This document shows, piece after piece, positions 10,611 to 19,575 of a stretch of 64,000 nucleotides of DNA. Location: assembly GCA_016710465.1 (NCBI GenBank), contig JADJVS010000016.1:186001-250000 (forward strand), given 5' to 3'. Numbering within the stretch: the first letter of the stretch is position 1; every line of letters starts with the position of its first letter. Below the pieces are notes generated by a model that was not told the origin of the DNA, searched no databases, and saw only the letters and a list, made by a program, of their open reading frames with translations. Both the position numbers and the translations under genes were made by a program. This DNA is from Sulfuritalea sp. (GTDB lineage Bacteria > Pseudomonadota > Gammaproteobacteria > Burkholderiales > Rhodocyclaceae).

Positions 10611-11317
10611 TGAGCGCGACGGAATACCTGAGAGTCTCGGACCTGCACGCCTTTTACGGCGAATCGCACGTGCTGCACGGCATGGACTTCACCGTGCGCC
10701 GCGGTGAGTGCATATCGCTGCTCGGGCGCAATGGCGCGGGCCGCACCACCACGCTGCGCGCCATCCTCGGCCTGACGGGACGCCGCACCGGCTCAATCAT
10801 GCTCAACGGCCGCGAAGTGATCGGCATGGCGACGCATCGCATCGCCCAGCTCGGGGTCGGCTACTGCCCCGAGGAACGCGGCATCTACGCCAGCCTCTCC
10901 TGCGAGGAAAACCTTTTGCTGCCGCCACAGGTTGGCAGCGGCGGCCTGAGTCTGGACGAAATCTACGCCATGTTCCCCAACCTCAAGGAGCGCCGCCACA
11001 GCCAGGGTACGCGCCTGTCCGGCGGCGAGCAGCAGATGCTGGCGATGGCGCGCGTGTTGCGCACCGGTGCCCGCCTGCTGCTGCTCGACGAGATATCCGA
11101 AGGCCTAGCGCCGGTGATCGTGCAGAAGCTGGGCGAAGTGATCCGCAAGCTCAAGGAGCGCGACTACACCATCGTGCTGGTGGAGCAGAATTTCCGTTTC
11201 GCGGCGCCGCTGGCTGACCGCATGTTCATCGTCGAGCACGGCCAGGTGATGGCCGAGATCGCGCAAGGCGAAATAGCCGAAAAGCAGAATCTGTTGCAGG
11301 AGTACCTTGGGGTCTGA
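10610..11317 (+). CDS. livF: LivF-type ABC ATPase with Walker A Lys replaced by Arg
   Basis: Second ATPase of the importer, 235 residues, normal for LivF. The signature is LSGGEQQMLAMARVLRTG, Walker B LLLLDEISEGLAP and H-loop VLVEQNF. The P-loop reads GRNGAGRTTTLRAIL: the Walker A lysine is Arg, encoded by CGC at 10742-10744. The lysine normally contacts the ATP phosphates. An Arg here would be expected to weaken hydrolysis, although this transporter has a second ATPase (LivG) with an intact P-loop. It starts at the ATG overlapping the LivG stop and ends EKQNLLQEYLGV, a typical LivF end. Confidence 0.9.
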   Translation: MSATEYLRVSDLHAFYGESHVLHGMDFTVRRGECISLLGRNGAGRTTTLRAILGLTGRRTGSIMLNGREVIGMATHRIAQLGVGYCPEERGIYASLSCEENLLLPPQVGSGGLSLDEIYAMFPNLKERRHSQGTRLSGGEQQMLAMARVLRTGARLLLLDEISEGLAPVIVQKLGEVIRKLKERDYTIVLVEQNFRFAAPLADRMFIVEHGQVMAEIAQGEIAEKQNLLQEYLGV

Positions 11318-11352
11318 TGTTTGCCCCGCCATTTTTCATACGAGGAGGCACC

Positions 11353-12579
11353 ATGATGAAACGCAAACTGTTGGCCCTGGCCATTTCCGCATCGCTCCTG
11401 CCGGCCGCCGGTTCGGCGCTGGCGCAGGCCGGCAAGATCTCCGGCGACGTGGTCAAGATCGCTGTCCTGACGGACATGTCCGGCGTGTACTCGGCGCTCG
11501 GCGGCAAGGGCTCGGTGCTTGGGGCCGAAATGGCCATCGAGGATTTCAAGGCCCAGTTCAAGCCCAAGTTCAAGATCGAACTGGTCTCCGCCGATCACCA
11601 GAACAAGGCCGACGTCGGATCCAACAAGGTGCGCGAGTGGTACGACACCCAAGGTGTGGACATGGTCACCGACGTGCTTAATTCGGGTGTCGCCATCGCC
11701 GTGGCCAAGGTCACCACCGAAAAGAACAAGATCATGCTCAACACCGGCGCCGCGTCGACGCGCCTGACCAACGAGGACTGCGCGCCGAACAACGTGGTGC
11801 ACTATGTCTATGACACCTATGCGCTGGCCAATGGCCCGGGCAAGGCGGTGACCAAGCAGGGCAAGGACTCCTGGTTCTTCCTGACCGCCGACTACGCCTT
11901 CGGCCATTCGCTGGAGAAGGACACCTCGGACGCGGTCAAGGCCAATGGCGGCAAGGTCCTCGGCGCTGTTCGCCATCCGCTGAATGCCTCGGATTTCTCG
12001 TCCTTCCTGCTCCAGGCCCAGGCCTCGAAGGCCAAGGTGGTCGGCCTGGCCAATGCCGGCGGCGACACCATCAATTCGATCAAGGCCGCCAACGAGTTCG
12101 GCCTCACCAAGAACCAGACCGTGGTCGGCCTGCTGACCACCATCGTGGACATCCACGCGCTGGGCCTGCCAACCACGCAGGGCATGATGTTCACCGAGGG
12201 CTTCTACTGGAACCTGAACAAGGAGACGCGCGAGTTCAGCCGCCGCTTCTTCAGCAAGCACAAGGCCATGCCCAACATGCTGCCGGCGGGCACCTATTCG
12301 GCGGTGCTGCACTACCTGAAGGCGGTACAGGCCGCCGGAACCGACGACACGGCGGCGGTGATGAAGCAGATGAAGGCGACGCCGATCAACGACGCCTTCG
12401 CCAAGGGCGGCAAGATCCGCGACGACGGCCGCATGATCCACGACATGTACCTGGTCGAGGTGAAGAAGCAGAGCGAGTCGAAGGAGCCCTGGGACTACTA
12501 CAACGTGAAACAGGTGATTCCTGCCGAGGAAGCCTTCCAGCCGATGGCGCTGTCGCGGTGCGCGGCGGTCAAGAAGTAA
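11353..12579 (+). CDS. LIV-type periplasmic substrate-binding protein
   Basis: Periplasmic receptor of the ABC importer (Peripla_BP_6 / LivK-like), about 408 residues. The chosen ATG follows AGGAGG at 11343-11348; the next codon is also ATG and would be equally acceptable. The signal peptide is KRKLLALAISASLLPAAGSA with cleavage after ALA (ALA-QAGKI). The mature chain starts VKIAVLTDMSGVYSALGGKG, the usual receptor opening. Two Cys (EDCAPNN near 145 and SRCAAVKK near the end) may form a disulfide. The substrate is not readable; related receptors bind amino acids, amides or aromatic and short acids. It sits between the ATPases and the permeases. Confidence 0.9.
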   Translation: MMKRKLLALAISASLLPAAGSALAQAGKISGDVVKIAVLTDMSGVYSALGGKGSVLGAEMAIEDFKAQFKPKFKIELVSADHQNKADVGSNKVREWYDTQGVDMVTDVLNSGVAIAVAKVTTEKNKIMLNTGAASTRLTNEDCAPNNVVHYVYDTYALANGPGKAVTKQGKDSWFFLTADYAFGHSLEKDTSDAVKANGGKVLGAVRHPLNASDFSSFLLQAQASKAKVVGLANAGGDTINSIKAANEFGLTKNQTVVGLLTTIVDIHALGLPTTQGMMFTEGFYWNLNKETREFSRRFFSKHKAMPNMLPAGTYSAVLHYLKAVQAAGTDDTAAVMKQMKATPINDAFAKGGKIRDDGRMIHDMYLVEVKKQSESKEPWDYYNVKQVIPAEEAFQPMALSRCAAVKK

Positions 12580-12600
12580 GCCCAGCGAGATGATGTTCGC

Positions 12601-13488
12601 ATGACCGAGATATTTGGCATTCCGCTTCAGGCACTGCTCGGGCAACTCATGCTCGGGCTGGTCAATGGCTCTTTTTATGCCATGCTCAGCCTCGGGCTGG
12701 CCGTGATCTTCGGCATGCTGAACATCATCAACTTCGCCCATGGCGCCCTCTACATGACGGGCGCCATGCTGGCGTGGATATTCCTCGAATACCTTGGCGT
12801 CGGCTACTGGTGGTCGCTGCTGCTGGCGCCGGTTTGCGTCGGCCTGATCGGCATCGCCATCGAGCGCCTGATGCTGCAATGGCTGTACAAGCTCGACCAT
12901 CTTTACGGCCTGTTGCTGACCTTCGGTCTGGCGCTGATGATCGAGGGCCTGTTCCGCGATCTGTATGGCGTCGCCGGTCAGCCCTACTCGATCCCCGAGG
13001 AATTGTCCGGCGCCTTCAACCTCGGCTTCATGTTCCTGCCCAAGTATCGCGCCTGGATCGTCGTTGCTTCGCTCTCGGTCTGCCTGCTGACCTGGTACCT
13101 GATCGAAAGGACGCGGCTTGGTGCCTACCTGCGCGCCGCCACGGAAAATCCCCGGCTGACCCAGGCCTTCGGCATCAACGTGCCCCTGATGGTGATGCTG
13201 ACCTATGGCTTCGGCGTCGGCCTCGCCGGTTTTGCCGGCGTGCTGGCCGCCCCGGCTTCCCAGGTGGGACCGCTGATGGGGTCCAACCTGATCATCGTCG
13301 TCTTCGCCGTGGTGGTGATCGGCGGCATGGGCTCGATCCTCGGCTCCGTCGTGACCGGCCTGGGCCTCGGCATCATCGAGGGCATGACCAAGGTGTTCTG
13401 GCCCGAGGCCAGCGCCACCGTCGTGTTCATGATCATGGCAGTGGTGCTGATGATCCGCCCGGCCGGCCTGTTCGGGAGGGAAAAATGA
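12601..13488 (+). CDS. livH: LivH-type ABC transporter permease
   Basis: Inner-membrane permease of the LIV-type importer, 295 residues with about eight hydrophobic spans. The family opening QLMLGLVNGSFYAMLSLGLA and FGMLNIINFAHGALYMTGA are clear, and the C-terminal GGMGSILGSVVTGLGLGIIE with IRPAGLFGREK is the usual ending. The conserved RAATENPRLTQAFGIN loop contacts the ATPase in this family. It lies 21 bases after the receptor gene and overlaps livM by four bases (ATGA). Confidence 0.93.
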   Translation: MTEIFGIPLQALLGQLMLGLVNGSFYAMLSLGLAVIFGMLNIINFAHGALYMTGAMLAWIFLEYLGVGYWWSLLLAPVCVGLIGIAIERLMLQWLYKLDHLYGLLLTFGLALMIEGLFRDLYGVAGQPYSIPEELSGAFNLGFMFLPKYRAWIVVASLSVCLLTWYLIERTRLGAYLRAATENPRLTQAFGINVPLMVMLTYGFGVGLAGFAGVLAAPASQVGPLMGSNLIIVVFAVVVIGGMGSILGSVVTGLGLGIIEGMTKVFWPEASATVVFMIMAVVLMIRPAGLFGREK

Positions 13489-14420
13489 GCCGGCGCGTCA
13501 GCATTGCCTATCTGGTCGGTCTCGGCCTGCTGCTGCTGGCGCCGATGTTTATCTATCCGATCCTGGTGATGAAGGTGCTGTGCTTCGCGCTGTTTGCCTG
13601 CGCCTTCAACCTGCTGCTGGGCTATACGGGGCTGCTTTCCTTCGGCCACGCGGTGTTCCTCGGCAGCGCGGCCTATGTCACGGGCCACGCGCTCAAGGTC
13701 TGGGAGCTGCCGACCCTGCTTGGCCTGCTCGCCGGCACCGGCGCCGCGACCCTGCTCGGCTGGGTGATCGGCAGCCTGGCGATACGTCGCCAGGGCATCT
13801 ATTTCGCCATGGTGACCCTGGCGCTGGCGCAGATGGTGTTTTTCTTTTTCCTGCAGGCGCCCTTCACCGGTGGCGAGGATGGCTTGCAGGGCGTGCCGCG
13901 CGGAACCCTGTTCGGTCTCGACCTGGCCGACGACATCAAGCTCTACTACCTGGTGCTGGCGATTTTTGCCGGCGCCTTCTGGCTGATCCAGCGCACCATC
14001 CACTCACCCTTCGGCCAGATCCTCAAGGCGATCCGCGAAAACGAACCGCGGGCGATTTCCCTGGGCTACGACGTGGCCCAATACAAGTTGCTGGCCTTCG
14101 TGCTCTCGGCCGGGCTGGCCGGGCTTGCCGGCGCGACCAAGACCCTGGTATTCAAGTTCGCCACGTTGACCGATGCCCATTGGCATACCTCGGGCGAGGT
14201 GGTGCTGATGACGCTGCTCGGCGGCATGGGCACGGTATTCGGCCCGGTGGTCGGTGCCACGGTGATCGTCACGCTGCAGAACGAACTCGCCGACAAGGTG
14301 GGTTCGCTGGTGACGGTGATCATGGGCGCGATTTTCGTCATCTGCGTGCTGGCCTTCCGCCGCGGCATCGTCGGCGAATCGATCGCGCTCTACCAGCGCA
14401 TGATCGGGCAGAAGCGCTAG
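13485..14420 (+). CDS. livM: LivM-type ABC transporter permease
   Basis: Second permease, 311 residues, starting at the ATG that overlaps the livH stop. The family landmarks are ACAFNLLLGYTGLLSFGHAV, IYFAMVTLALAQMVFF, the coupling loop AIRENEPRAISLGYD and LLGGMGTVFGPVVGA. The frame is open far upstream but that part is inside livH. It is the last gene of the five-gene importer (livG, livF, receptor, livH, livM); a dispersed repeat begins nine bases after its stop, and no clear intrinsic terminator is seen. Confidence 0.93.
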   Translation: MSRRVSIAYLVGLGLLLLAPMFIYPILVMKVLCFALFACAFNLLLGYTGLLSFGHAVFLGSAAYVTGHALKVWELPTLLGLLAGTGAATLLGWVIGSLAIRRQGIYFAMVTLALAQMVFFFFLQAPFTGGEDGLQGVPRGTLFGLDLADDIKLYYLVLAIFAGAFWLIQRTIHSPFGQILKAIRENEPRAISLGYDVAQYKLLAFVLSAGLAGLAGATKTLVFKFATLTDAHWHTSGEVVLMTLLGGMGTVFGPVVGATVIVTLQNELADKVGSLVTVIMGAIFVICVLAFRRGIVGESIALYQRMIGQKR

Positions 14421-14428
14421 GGTCTCAA

Positions 14429-14451
14429 GAGTCGGCGCTGGCGACACGCCG
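14429..14451 (+). repeat. Dispersed GTCGGCGCTGG repeat, intergenic copy
   Basis: GAGTCGGCGCTGG, then CGACA and CGCCG. It lies between the convergent livM and dsbB genes, nine bases after the livM stop. Confidence 0.75.
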
Positions 14452-14475
14452 ATACGCCGCTTCGATGCCCGCAGG

Positions 14476-14985
14476 TCAGCTCGACCTGGAGCTCCGCAGG
14501 ATCGCGATCATTGCCACAGCCATTGCGGTAAAGGCGACCAGCGACCATTCGGCAATCGACAGGCCGAGAAGCTTCCATCCGGCCTCGGAGCACAGGCCCG
14601 AGGCCTCGAACAGCAGCGGTAACTGGCTGCCAGCCCAGCTTACGAAAGCCTCCCACCAGGGTTGGTCGGCCGTGCAACTGACGCCCTTGGCGAAGCGTTG
14701 CAGCCAGGTTTGATAGGCGGCGATGCCGGCGCCGGTCAGGGCCGTGGCCGCCATGAGCAGCGCGGCGAGGCGAATCGAGCCTGCGGTACGCGCCAGTGAC
14801 CACCCCAGCAAGGCCTCAAGCGCCAGCAACAGGTAGAGCATGCGTTGCAATACGCAGAGCGGGCAGGCGGCAAGATTCAGGGTTTGGGCCAGAACCACGC
14901 CGCCACCGACCAGGCCCACCGCCACCAGTCCGGTCGCCGCGATCAAGCCGCGCGGCGCAAACAGACCCGTTCGCGCAGTCGGCAC
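14476..14985 (-). CDS. dsbB: Disulfide bond formation protein B
   Basis: Inner-membrane quinone-linked oxidase that reoxidises DsbA. It has four hydrophobic spans, the first redox pair in AACPLCVLQRMLYLL (CPLC) and a second periplasmic pair in GVSCTADQPWW and SGLCSEAGW. The 169-residue length is normal. The start is the GTG at 14985, three bases after the dsbA stop. The pairing with dsbA directly upstream gives a complete DsbA/DsbB oxidation pathway in one operon. Confidence 0.92.
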   Translation of the reverse strand: MPTARTGLFAPRGLIAATGLVAVGLVGGGVVLAQTLNLAACPLCVLQRMLYLLLALEALLGWSLARTAGSIRLAALLMAATALTGAGIAAYQTWLQRFAKGVSCTADQPWWEAFVSWAGSQLPLLFEASGLCSEAGWKLLGLSIAEWSLVAFTAMAVAMIAILRSSRSS

Positions 14986-14988
14986 GGC

Positions 14989-15633
14989 TTACTTGCCCTT
15001 GCGGTCCTGGCGCGCCTTGGCGATCACGGTTTCGGTAATGCGCAGCAGGTCTTCGTAGCTGCCCGCGGCTTTGCTGTTGACCAGATACTTGCCGTCAACC
15101 GCGAGCGAGGGCACGCCCTCGATCTGGGCCGCGCTGGCATCCTGGTCGCCACGTTTGACCGTGTTCGCCATGGAAAAGCCGTTGAAGGCGTCGGCGAATT
15201 TCTTCGCATCCGCTCCCTTGCCGGCAACCCAGGAGAACACGGCATCGTCGGTCTTGAAGTTCACGCGTTGTTCGTGGATGGCGATGAACACCGCGGCATC
15301 CAGTTTGGCAAGGTCACCGGTGGCTTCGAGGGCGTAGTAGATCTTCGAAAGCCTCGCCCACTCGGGCCGGTTGAAGCTGACCGGAATGCGGCGAAAGCTG
15401 ACGTCCTTCGGCAGCTTTGCCGCCCACTGGCTTATCAGGGGATGAAAATCGCTGCAGTGGTTGCAGCCGTAGGAAAAGAACTCGATGACCTCGATCTTGT
15501 CCTTGGGTGAGGCCAGCGGCGGGTTGATCGGCTTGAAGTCGCGGCCGGCCTGTGCGTCGGCGGCCTGGCTGGTGCCGATCAGGCCGAAAGAAGTGATGAA
15601 CGTGGCGCAAAGCAGGGCAAGCAGTCGTTTCAT
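14989..15633 (-). CDS. dsbA: Thiol:disulfide interchange protein DsbA
   Basis: Periplasmic thiol oxidase of 214 residues. It starts at ATG 15633 with GGAG six bases upstream. The signal peptide covers MKRLLALLCATFITSFGLIG to about SQA-ADA. The active site is FFSYGCNHCSDFHP (CNHC; E. coli DsbA has CPHC), the thioredoxin fold carries the helical insertion, and the cis-Pro loop is EGVPSLAVDGKYLV. It is co-transcribed with dsbB and diverges from the LysR gene with a 93-base gap. Confidence 0.93.
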   Translation of the reverse strand: MKRLLALLCATFITSFGLIGTSQAADAQAGRDFKPINPPLASPKDKIEVIEFFSYGCNHCSDFHPLISQWAAKLPKDVSFRRIPVSFNRPEWARLSKIYYALEATGDLAKLDAAVFIAIHEQRVNFKTDDAVFSWVAGKGADAKKFADAFNGFSMANTVKRGDQDASAAQIEGVPSLAVDGKYLVNSKAAGSYEDLLRITETVIAKARQDRKGK

Positions 15634-15726
15634 GTATATCTCCATGGAAAGGCCATTGGAGCGGAATTTTAAGGCAGCGTTCCCCATACAATGCCCGCGA
15701 CGTGAAATTTTTGGCGGGGAGAGGCG

Positions 15727-16641
15727 ATGGACCGATTGGCGGCGATGCAGGCCTTCGTGCGCGTGGCCGAGGCGGGCAGCTTCACGGCGGTGGCCGACCA
15801 GATGAATGTCGCGCGCTCGGCGGTAACCCGGCAGATTGCCGCGCTCGAAGCCCATCTCGGCGTCAAGCTGATGGCACGCAGCACCCGCCGGCTGTCGCTG
15901 ACGTCCGCCGGCGCGACCTATCTCGAACAATGTCGGGAGATTCTCGACCGCATCGGCGCCGCCGAGGGTGACCTGGCCGGCGAAGGCCAAACCCTGCGCG
16001 GCGCAATACGTGCCACGGTGCCGCTGAGTTTCGGACTGCTGCACCTGACGCCGCTGATTCTGGAGTTTGCCCAGGCCCATCCCGACATCCGCATCGACGT
16101 CGATTTCAATGATCGTCGCGTAAACCTGATCGAGGAGGGCATGGACCTGGCGCTGCGCATCACCGACCATCTGCCCGATACCACGGTCGCCAGGCGCCTG
16201 ACGGCCTGTCGCTTCGCCGTCGTGGCCTCGCCCGAGTATCTGCGCCGGCACGGCACGCCGCGGCATCCGGACGAACTGACGCGACACGCCTGCCTCGCCT
16301 ATTCCCTGGCGGCGCGCGGCAGTTGGGTGTTTCTGGTGGATGGCCAGGCCAGGCAATTTGAAATCGCCAGCCGGCTGACGGCCAACAACGGCAATGCCCT
16401 GCATGAGGCCTCCTTGCGCGGCATGGGCATTGCCTACCAACCGACCTTCATGGTGGCCGACCGGATTCGCGACGGCAGCCTGGTTCCCCTGCTCAAGGCT
16501 TTTCCCACGCCGGCGGTGGATATGTGCGCGGTGTTTCCCGGCAACCGCTTCGTCCCGCGCCGGGTGCGGACGTTTGTCGATTTTCTTGCTTCCCGCCTTG
16601 GTCCCGAGCCTTACTGGGACCGCGGGCTTGCCCTGGAGTAG
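15727..16641 (+). CDS. LysR-family transcriptional regulator
   Basis: 304-residue LTTR. An N-terminal winged helix-turn-helix covers residues 1-60 (AFVRVAEAGSFTAVADQMNV, then ARSAVTRQIAALEAHLGVKL), followed by a linker helix and a LysR substrate-binding domain from about 90 (RGAIRATVPLSFG). It belongs to the common CrgA/AaeR-like group. It is separated by seven bases from the aldolase gene in the same direction, so it may regulate its own operon (aldolase, dehydrogenase, exporter); LTTRs more often act on divergent genes, here dsbA. The effector is unknown. Confidence 0.9.
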   Translation: MDRLAAMQAFVRVAEAGSFTAVADQMNVARSAVTRQIAALEAHLGVKLMARSTRRLSLTSAGATYLEQCREILDRIGAAEGDLAGEGQTLRGAIRATVPLSFGLLHLTPLILEFAQAHPDIRIDVDFNDRRVNLIEEGMDLALRITDHLPDTTVARRLTACRFAVVASPEYLRRHGTPRHPDELTRHACLAYSLAARGSWVFLVDGQARQFEIASRLTANNGNALHEASLRGMGIAYQPTFMVADRIRDGSLVPLLKAFPTPAVDMCAVFPGNRFVPRRVRTFVDFLASRLGPEPYWDRGLALE

Positions 16642-16648
16642 CCGAGCG

Positions 16649-17419
16649 ATGGATATGCCGAGAAACAGCTTCAAGCGCCGGCTGGCAACGCGGCAGTGGC
16701 AGGTCGGCCTGTTCGTCGGCATGGCCAATGCCTGCGGCATGGAAATCCTCGCCGGCGCCGGCTTCGACTGGCTGGTGATCGACGCCGAGCACTCGCCCAA
16801 CAACCCGGCCAGCGTGCTGGCGCAACTGCAAGCCGCCGCCCCCTATCCGGTGCAGATGCTGGTGCGGCCGATGAGCCACGATCCGGCCCTGATCAAGCAG
16901 TACCTCGATGCCGGAGCGCAGACGCTGCTGCTACCCATGGTGGATGACGCTGCCCAGGCCATCGCCCTGGCGCGGGCCATGCGCTATCCGCCCGAGGGCA
17001 TCCGCGGCGTCGCCGCTTCGATGGCCCGCGCCGCCCACTGGAATGGCGTCACGGGCTACGTCAAACAGGCCAACAGCGAGGTTTGCCTGGTGGTTCAGGT
17101 CGAGACCCGACAGGGGCTGGATAAGCTCGACGGCATACTTGCGGTCGAGGGTGTGGACGCAGTTTTCATCGGCCCCGCCGACCTCGCCGCATCGCTCGGC
17201 CATCTGGGCGAGTCCGGCCACCCGGAGGTCCGCGCGGCGATCGAGGATGCGCTGCGCCGCATCGTTGCTGCCGGCAAGGCGGCGGGCGTTTTCGTCACGG
17301 ATCCGGATCTGGCGGCGCGGTATCGCGAGCTGGGGGCGAGTTTCGTTGCCGTCGGCGGCGATGCCATGCTGCTGCGCGGCGCGGCGCTGAAACTCGCGGC
17401 GGCTTTCCGCGATAATTGA
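16649..17419 (+). CDS. HpaI/HpcH-family aldolase
   Basis: Class II pyruvate aldolase of 256 residues. Landmarks are WLVIDAEHSPNNPASVLAQL, the substrate-loop arginine in MLVRPMSHDPALIKQYLDAG, the metal ligand in VQVETRQGLDKLD and AVFIGPADLAASLGHLG with its metal-binding Asp. HpaI cleaves 4-hydroxy-2-ketoheptanedioate to pyruvate and succinate semialdehyde, and a succinate-semialdehyde dehydrogenase follows directly, so the pair could run the end of a homoprotocatechuate-type pathway. Related enzymes act on 2-keto-3-deoxy acids, so the substrate is not certain. The start could be ATG 16649 or ATG 16655. Confidence 0.88.
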   Translation: MDMPRNSFKRRLATRQWQVGLFVGMANACGMEILAGAGFDWLVIDAEHSPNNPASVLAQLQAAAPYPVQMLVRPMSHDPALIKQYLDAGAQTLLLPMVDDAAQAIALARAMRYPPEGIRGVAASMARAAHWNGVTGYVKQANSEVCLVVQVETRQGLDKLDGILAVEGVDAVFIGPADLAASLGHLGESGHPEVRAAIEDALRRIVAAGKAAGVFVTDPDLAARYRELGASFVAVGGDAMLLRGAALKLAAAFRDN

Positions 17420-17447
17420 TGCTTGTTCCTTTCCCCGGCGGTTTGCC

Positions 17448-18890
17448 ATGAAGAATCCCGAACTCCTTCGCGACGCCTGCCTGATCGGCGGCGAGTGGCA
17501 CAAGGCCACCGGCGCACGCCTGGAAATCCGCAACCCGGCCAACGCTGCGCTTATCGGCAGCGTCCCCAGCTTCGGCGCCGCCGAAACGCGTCGCGCCATC
17601 GAGGCAGCCGAGGCCGCCTTCGGGCCATGGAAGGCGAAGACGGCGGCAGAGCGGGCGAAGATCCTCAAGCGCTGGTTCGAGCTGATGATGGAAAACCAGG
17701 AGGACCTGGCGCAACTGATGACAGCCGAGCAGGGCAAGCCGCTGGCCGAGGCGCGCGGCGAAATCGCCTATGCCGCGTCGTTCATCGAGTGGTTTGCCGA
17801 GGAGGCGCGCCGTGTCCATGGCGAGGTGATTCCCTCGCCGCTGCCCGACCGGCGCCTGATCGTCATCAAACAGCCGGTCGGCGTCTGCGCGGCGATCACG
17901 CCGTGGAATTTCCCGGCGGCGATGATCACGCGCAACGCGGCGCCGGCCCTGGCCGCCGGTTGCACCATGGTGGTCAAGCCGGCCGAGCAGACGCCCTTGT
18001 CGGCCCTGGCGCTGGCCTGGCTCGGGCAACAGGCGGGGATTCCGCCCGGCGTGTTGAACATCGTCACCGGCGAGCCGGTGGCGATCGGCGGCGAACTGAC
18101 CTCCAGTCCGAAGGTGCTGAAACTTTCATTCACCGGCTCCACCGAAGTGGGCCGCCTGCTGATGGCGCAGTGCGCGCCGACCATCAAGAAAATGTCGCTG
18201 GAACTCGGCGGCAATGCGCCTTTCATCGTCTTCGAGGATGCCGACCTCGATGCCGCGGTGGCCGGGGCGATGGTGTCCAAGTACCGCAATGCCGGCCAGA
18301 CCTGCGTCTGCGCCAACCGCTTCCTGGTTCAGGAATCGGTGCGCGAGGCCTTCGCCGAAAAGCTCGCCGCCGCGGTGGCCGCGCTCAAGGTCGGCGACGG
18401 CACGGAGGAGGGGGTGACGCAAGGCCCGCTGATCGACCCCCCGGCGCTGGCCAAGGTCGAGGAACTGCTGGCGGATGCCGTTGGCAAGGGCGCGCGCGTG
18501 GTCTGCGGTGGCAAGCGCCACTCACGCGGGGCGACCTTCTTCGAGCCGACCGTGGTGGTCGGCGTGACACCGGCAATGCGCATGGCGCGCGAGGAAATTT
18601 TCGGCCCGGTGGCGCCGATCTACTCGTTCAAGGACGAGGTCGAGGCGGTGCGCATGGCCAATGACACCGAGTTCGGCCTCGCGGCCTATTTCTACAGCCG
18701 CGACATCGCGCGCGTCTGGCGTGTCGCCGAGGCGCTGGACTACGGCATGGTCGGCATCAACTCCGGACTGATCTCGAACGAGGTGGCGCCCTTCGGCGGC
18801 GTCAAGCAGTCTGGCCTGGGCCGCGAAGGGTCGCGCCACGGCATCGAGGAATATCTGGAAATCAAGTATCTGGCCATGGCCGGCCTCTGA
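17448..18890 (+). CDS. gabD: NAD(P)-dependent succinate-semialdehyde dehydrogenase
   Basis: 480-residue aldehyde dehydrogenase. Landmarks are PWNFPAAMITRNAAPALAAG, FTGSTEVGRLLM, the catalytic glutamate in LELGGNAPFIV, the catalytic cysteine in NAGQTCVCANRF and EIFGPVAPIYSF. The Cys-Val-Cys arrangement at the active site is typical of GabD/SSADH. It oxidises succinate semialdehyde to succinate, feeding the TCA cycle. It follows the HpaI-type aldolase gene by 28 bases, which fits with succinate semialdehyde being made by that enzyme. Confidence 0.92.
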   Translation: MKNPELLRDACLIGGEWHKATGARLEIRNPANAALIGSVPSFGAAETRRAIEAAEAAFGPWKAKTAAERAKILKRWFELMMENQEDLAQLMTAEQGKPLAEARGEIAYAASFIEWFAEEARRVHGEVIPSPLPDRRLIVIKQPVGVCAAITPWNFPAAMITRNAAPALAAGCTMVVKPAEQTPLSALALAWLGQQAGIPPGVLNIVTGEPVAIGGELTSSPKVLKLSFTGSTEVGRLLMAQCAPTIKKMSLELGGNAPFIVFEDADLDAAVAGAMVSKYRNAGQTCVCANRFLVQESVREAFAEKLAAAVAALKVGDGTEEGVTQGPLIDPPALAKVEELLADAVGKGARVVCGGKRHSRGATFFEPTVVVGVTPAMRMAREEIFGPVAPIYSFKDEVEAVRMANDTEFGLAAYFYSRDIARVWRVAEALDYGMVGINSGLISNEVAPFGGVKQSGLGREGSRHGIEEYLEIKYLAMAGL

Positions 18891-18916
18891 TTCACGGACT
18901 TGCGGACCTACATTCG

Positions 18917-19549
18917 ATGATCACGACGGAAGTTCTGTTGGCCTTTCTCGCCGCCTCGGCCCTGGTCACCATTGCGCCGGGCCCGGACAACCTGATGGTG
19001 CTCTCGGTGGGCATCAGCCGGGGTCGCGAGGCCGGCATCGGCTTCGGGCTGGGCTGCGCGCTGGGCTGCTTCGTCCATACGCTGTGGGCCGCGCTCGGCA
19101 TTGGCGCCGTGGTGATGGCCTCGGAAGGCACGTTCACCGTGCTCAAGATGGCCGGTGCCACCTATCTGGTGTATATCGGCGTCATGGCCTGGCGCCATGC
19201 CGGGGCGTCAACGCTGGTCAGGCTCGATGAGGGCAAGGCCGAGCCGATAACAGCCCACCTGCGACGCGGCTTCATCGCCAATGTCATCAACCCGAAGGTG
19301 GCGCTGTTCTTCATCGCCTTCCTGCCGCAGTTCGTCGATCCGGCGCGCGGCGCGGTCTGGGCGCAGATGGTGCTGCTGGGCGCGCTGTTCGCGGCGCAGA
19401 CGGTGCTGATTTTCGGCGGCCTGGGCTGGTTTGCCGGCGGCATCGGGGCGCGCTTGCAGCGCCAGCCCGGCCTGGCGGTGTGGCTGGACCGCTGCGCCGG
19501 CGCCATTTTCATCGCCCTGGCCCTGCACCTGGCGACGGCCGGCCGCTGA
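18917..19549 (+). CDS. LysE/RhtB-family exporter
   Basis: 210-residue membrane protein with about six hydrophobic spans. The family opening is ASALVTIAPGPDNLMVLSVG, followed by SRGREAGIGFGLGCALGC and FIANVINPKVALFFIAFLPQ. Members export amino acids or related metabolites. It lies 26 bases after gabD in the same direction. Its stop is overlapped by a dispersed repeat that fills the gap to the convergent queF gene. Confidence 0.9.
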   Translation: MITTEVLLAFLAASALVTIAPGPDNLMVLSVGISRGREAGIGFGLGCALGCFVHTLWAALGIGAVVMASEGTFTVLKMAGATYLVYIGVMAWRHAGASTLVRLDEGKAEPITAHLRRGFIANVINPKVALFFIAFLPQFVDPARGAVWAQMVLLGALFAAQTVLIFGGLGWFAGGIGARLQRQPGLAVWLDRCAGAIFIALALHLATAGR

Positions 19550-19575
19550 GCGCCGTAGCGCCAGCGCCGACTCTC
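19548..19575 (-). repeat. Dispersed repeat filling the gap between two convergent stop codons
   Basis: On the minus strand it reads GAGAGTCGGCGCTGG, CGCTA, CGGCGCTC. It runs from within the exporter stop codon (547-549 of 19547-19549) into the queF stop codon (19574-19576). Nineteen bases are identical to the copy at 34189-34207. Confidence 0.8.

Noticed and set aside
11164..12900. A 578-residue minus-strand open frame
   Set aside because: Antisense to livF, the binding protein and livH; no conserved motif.
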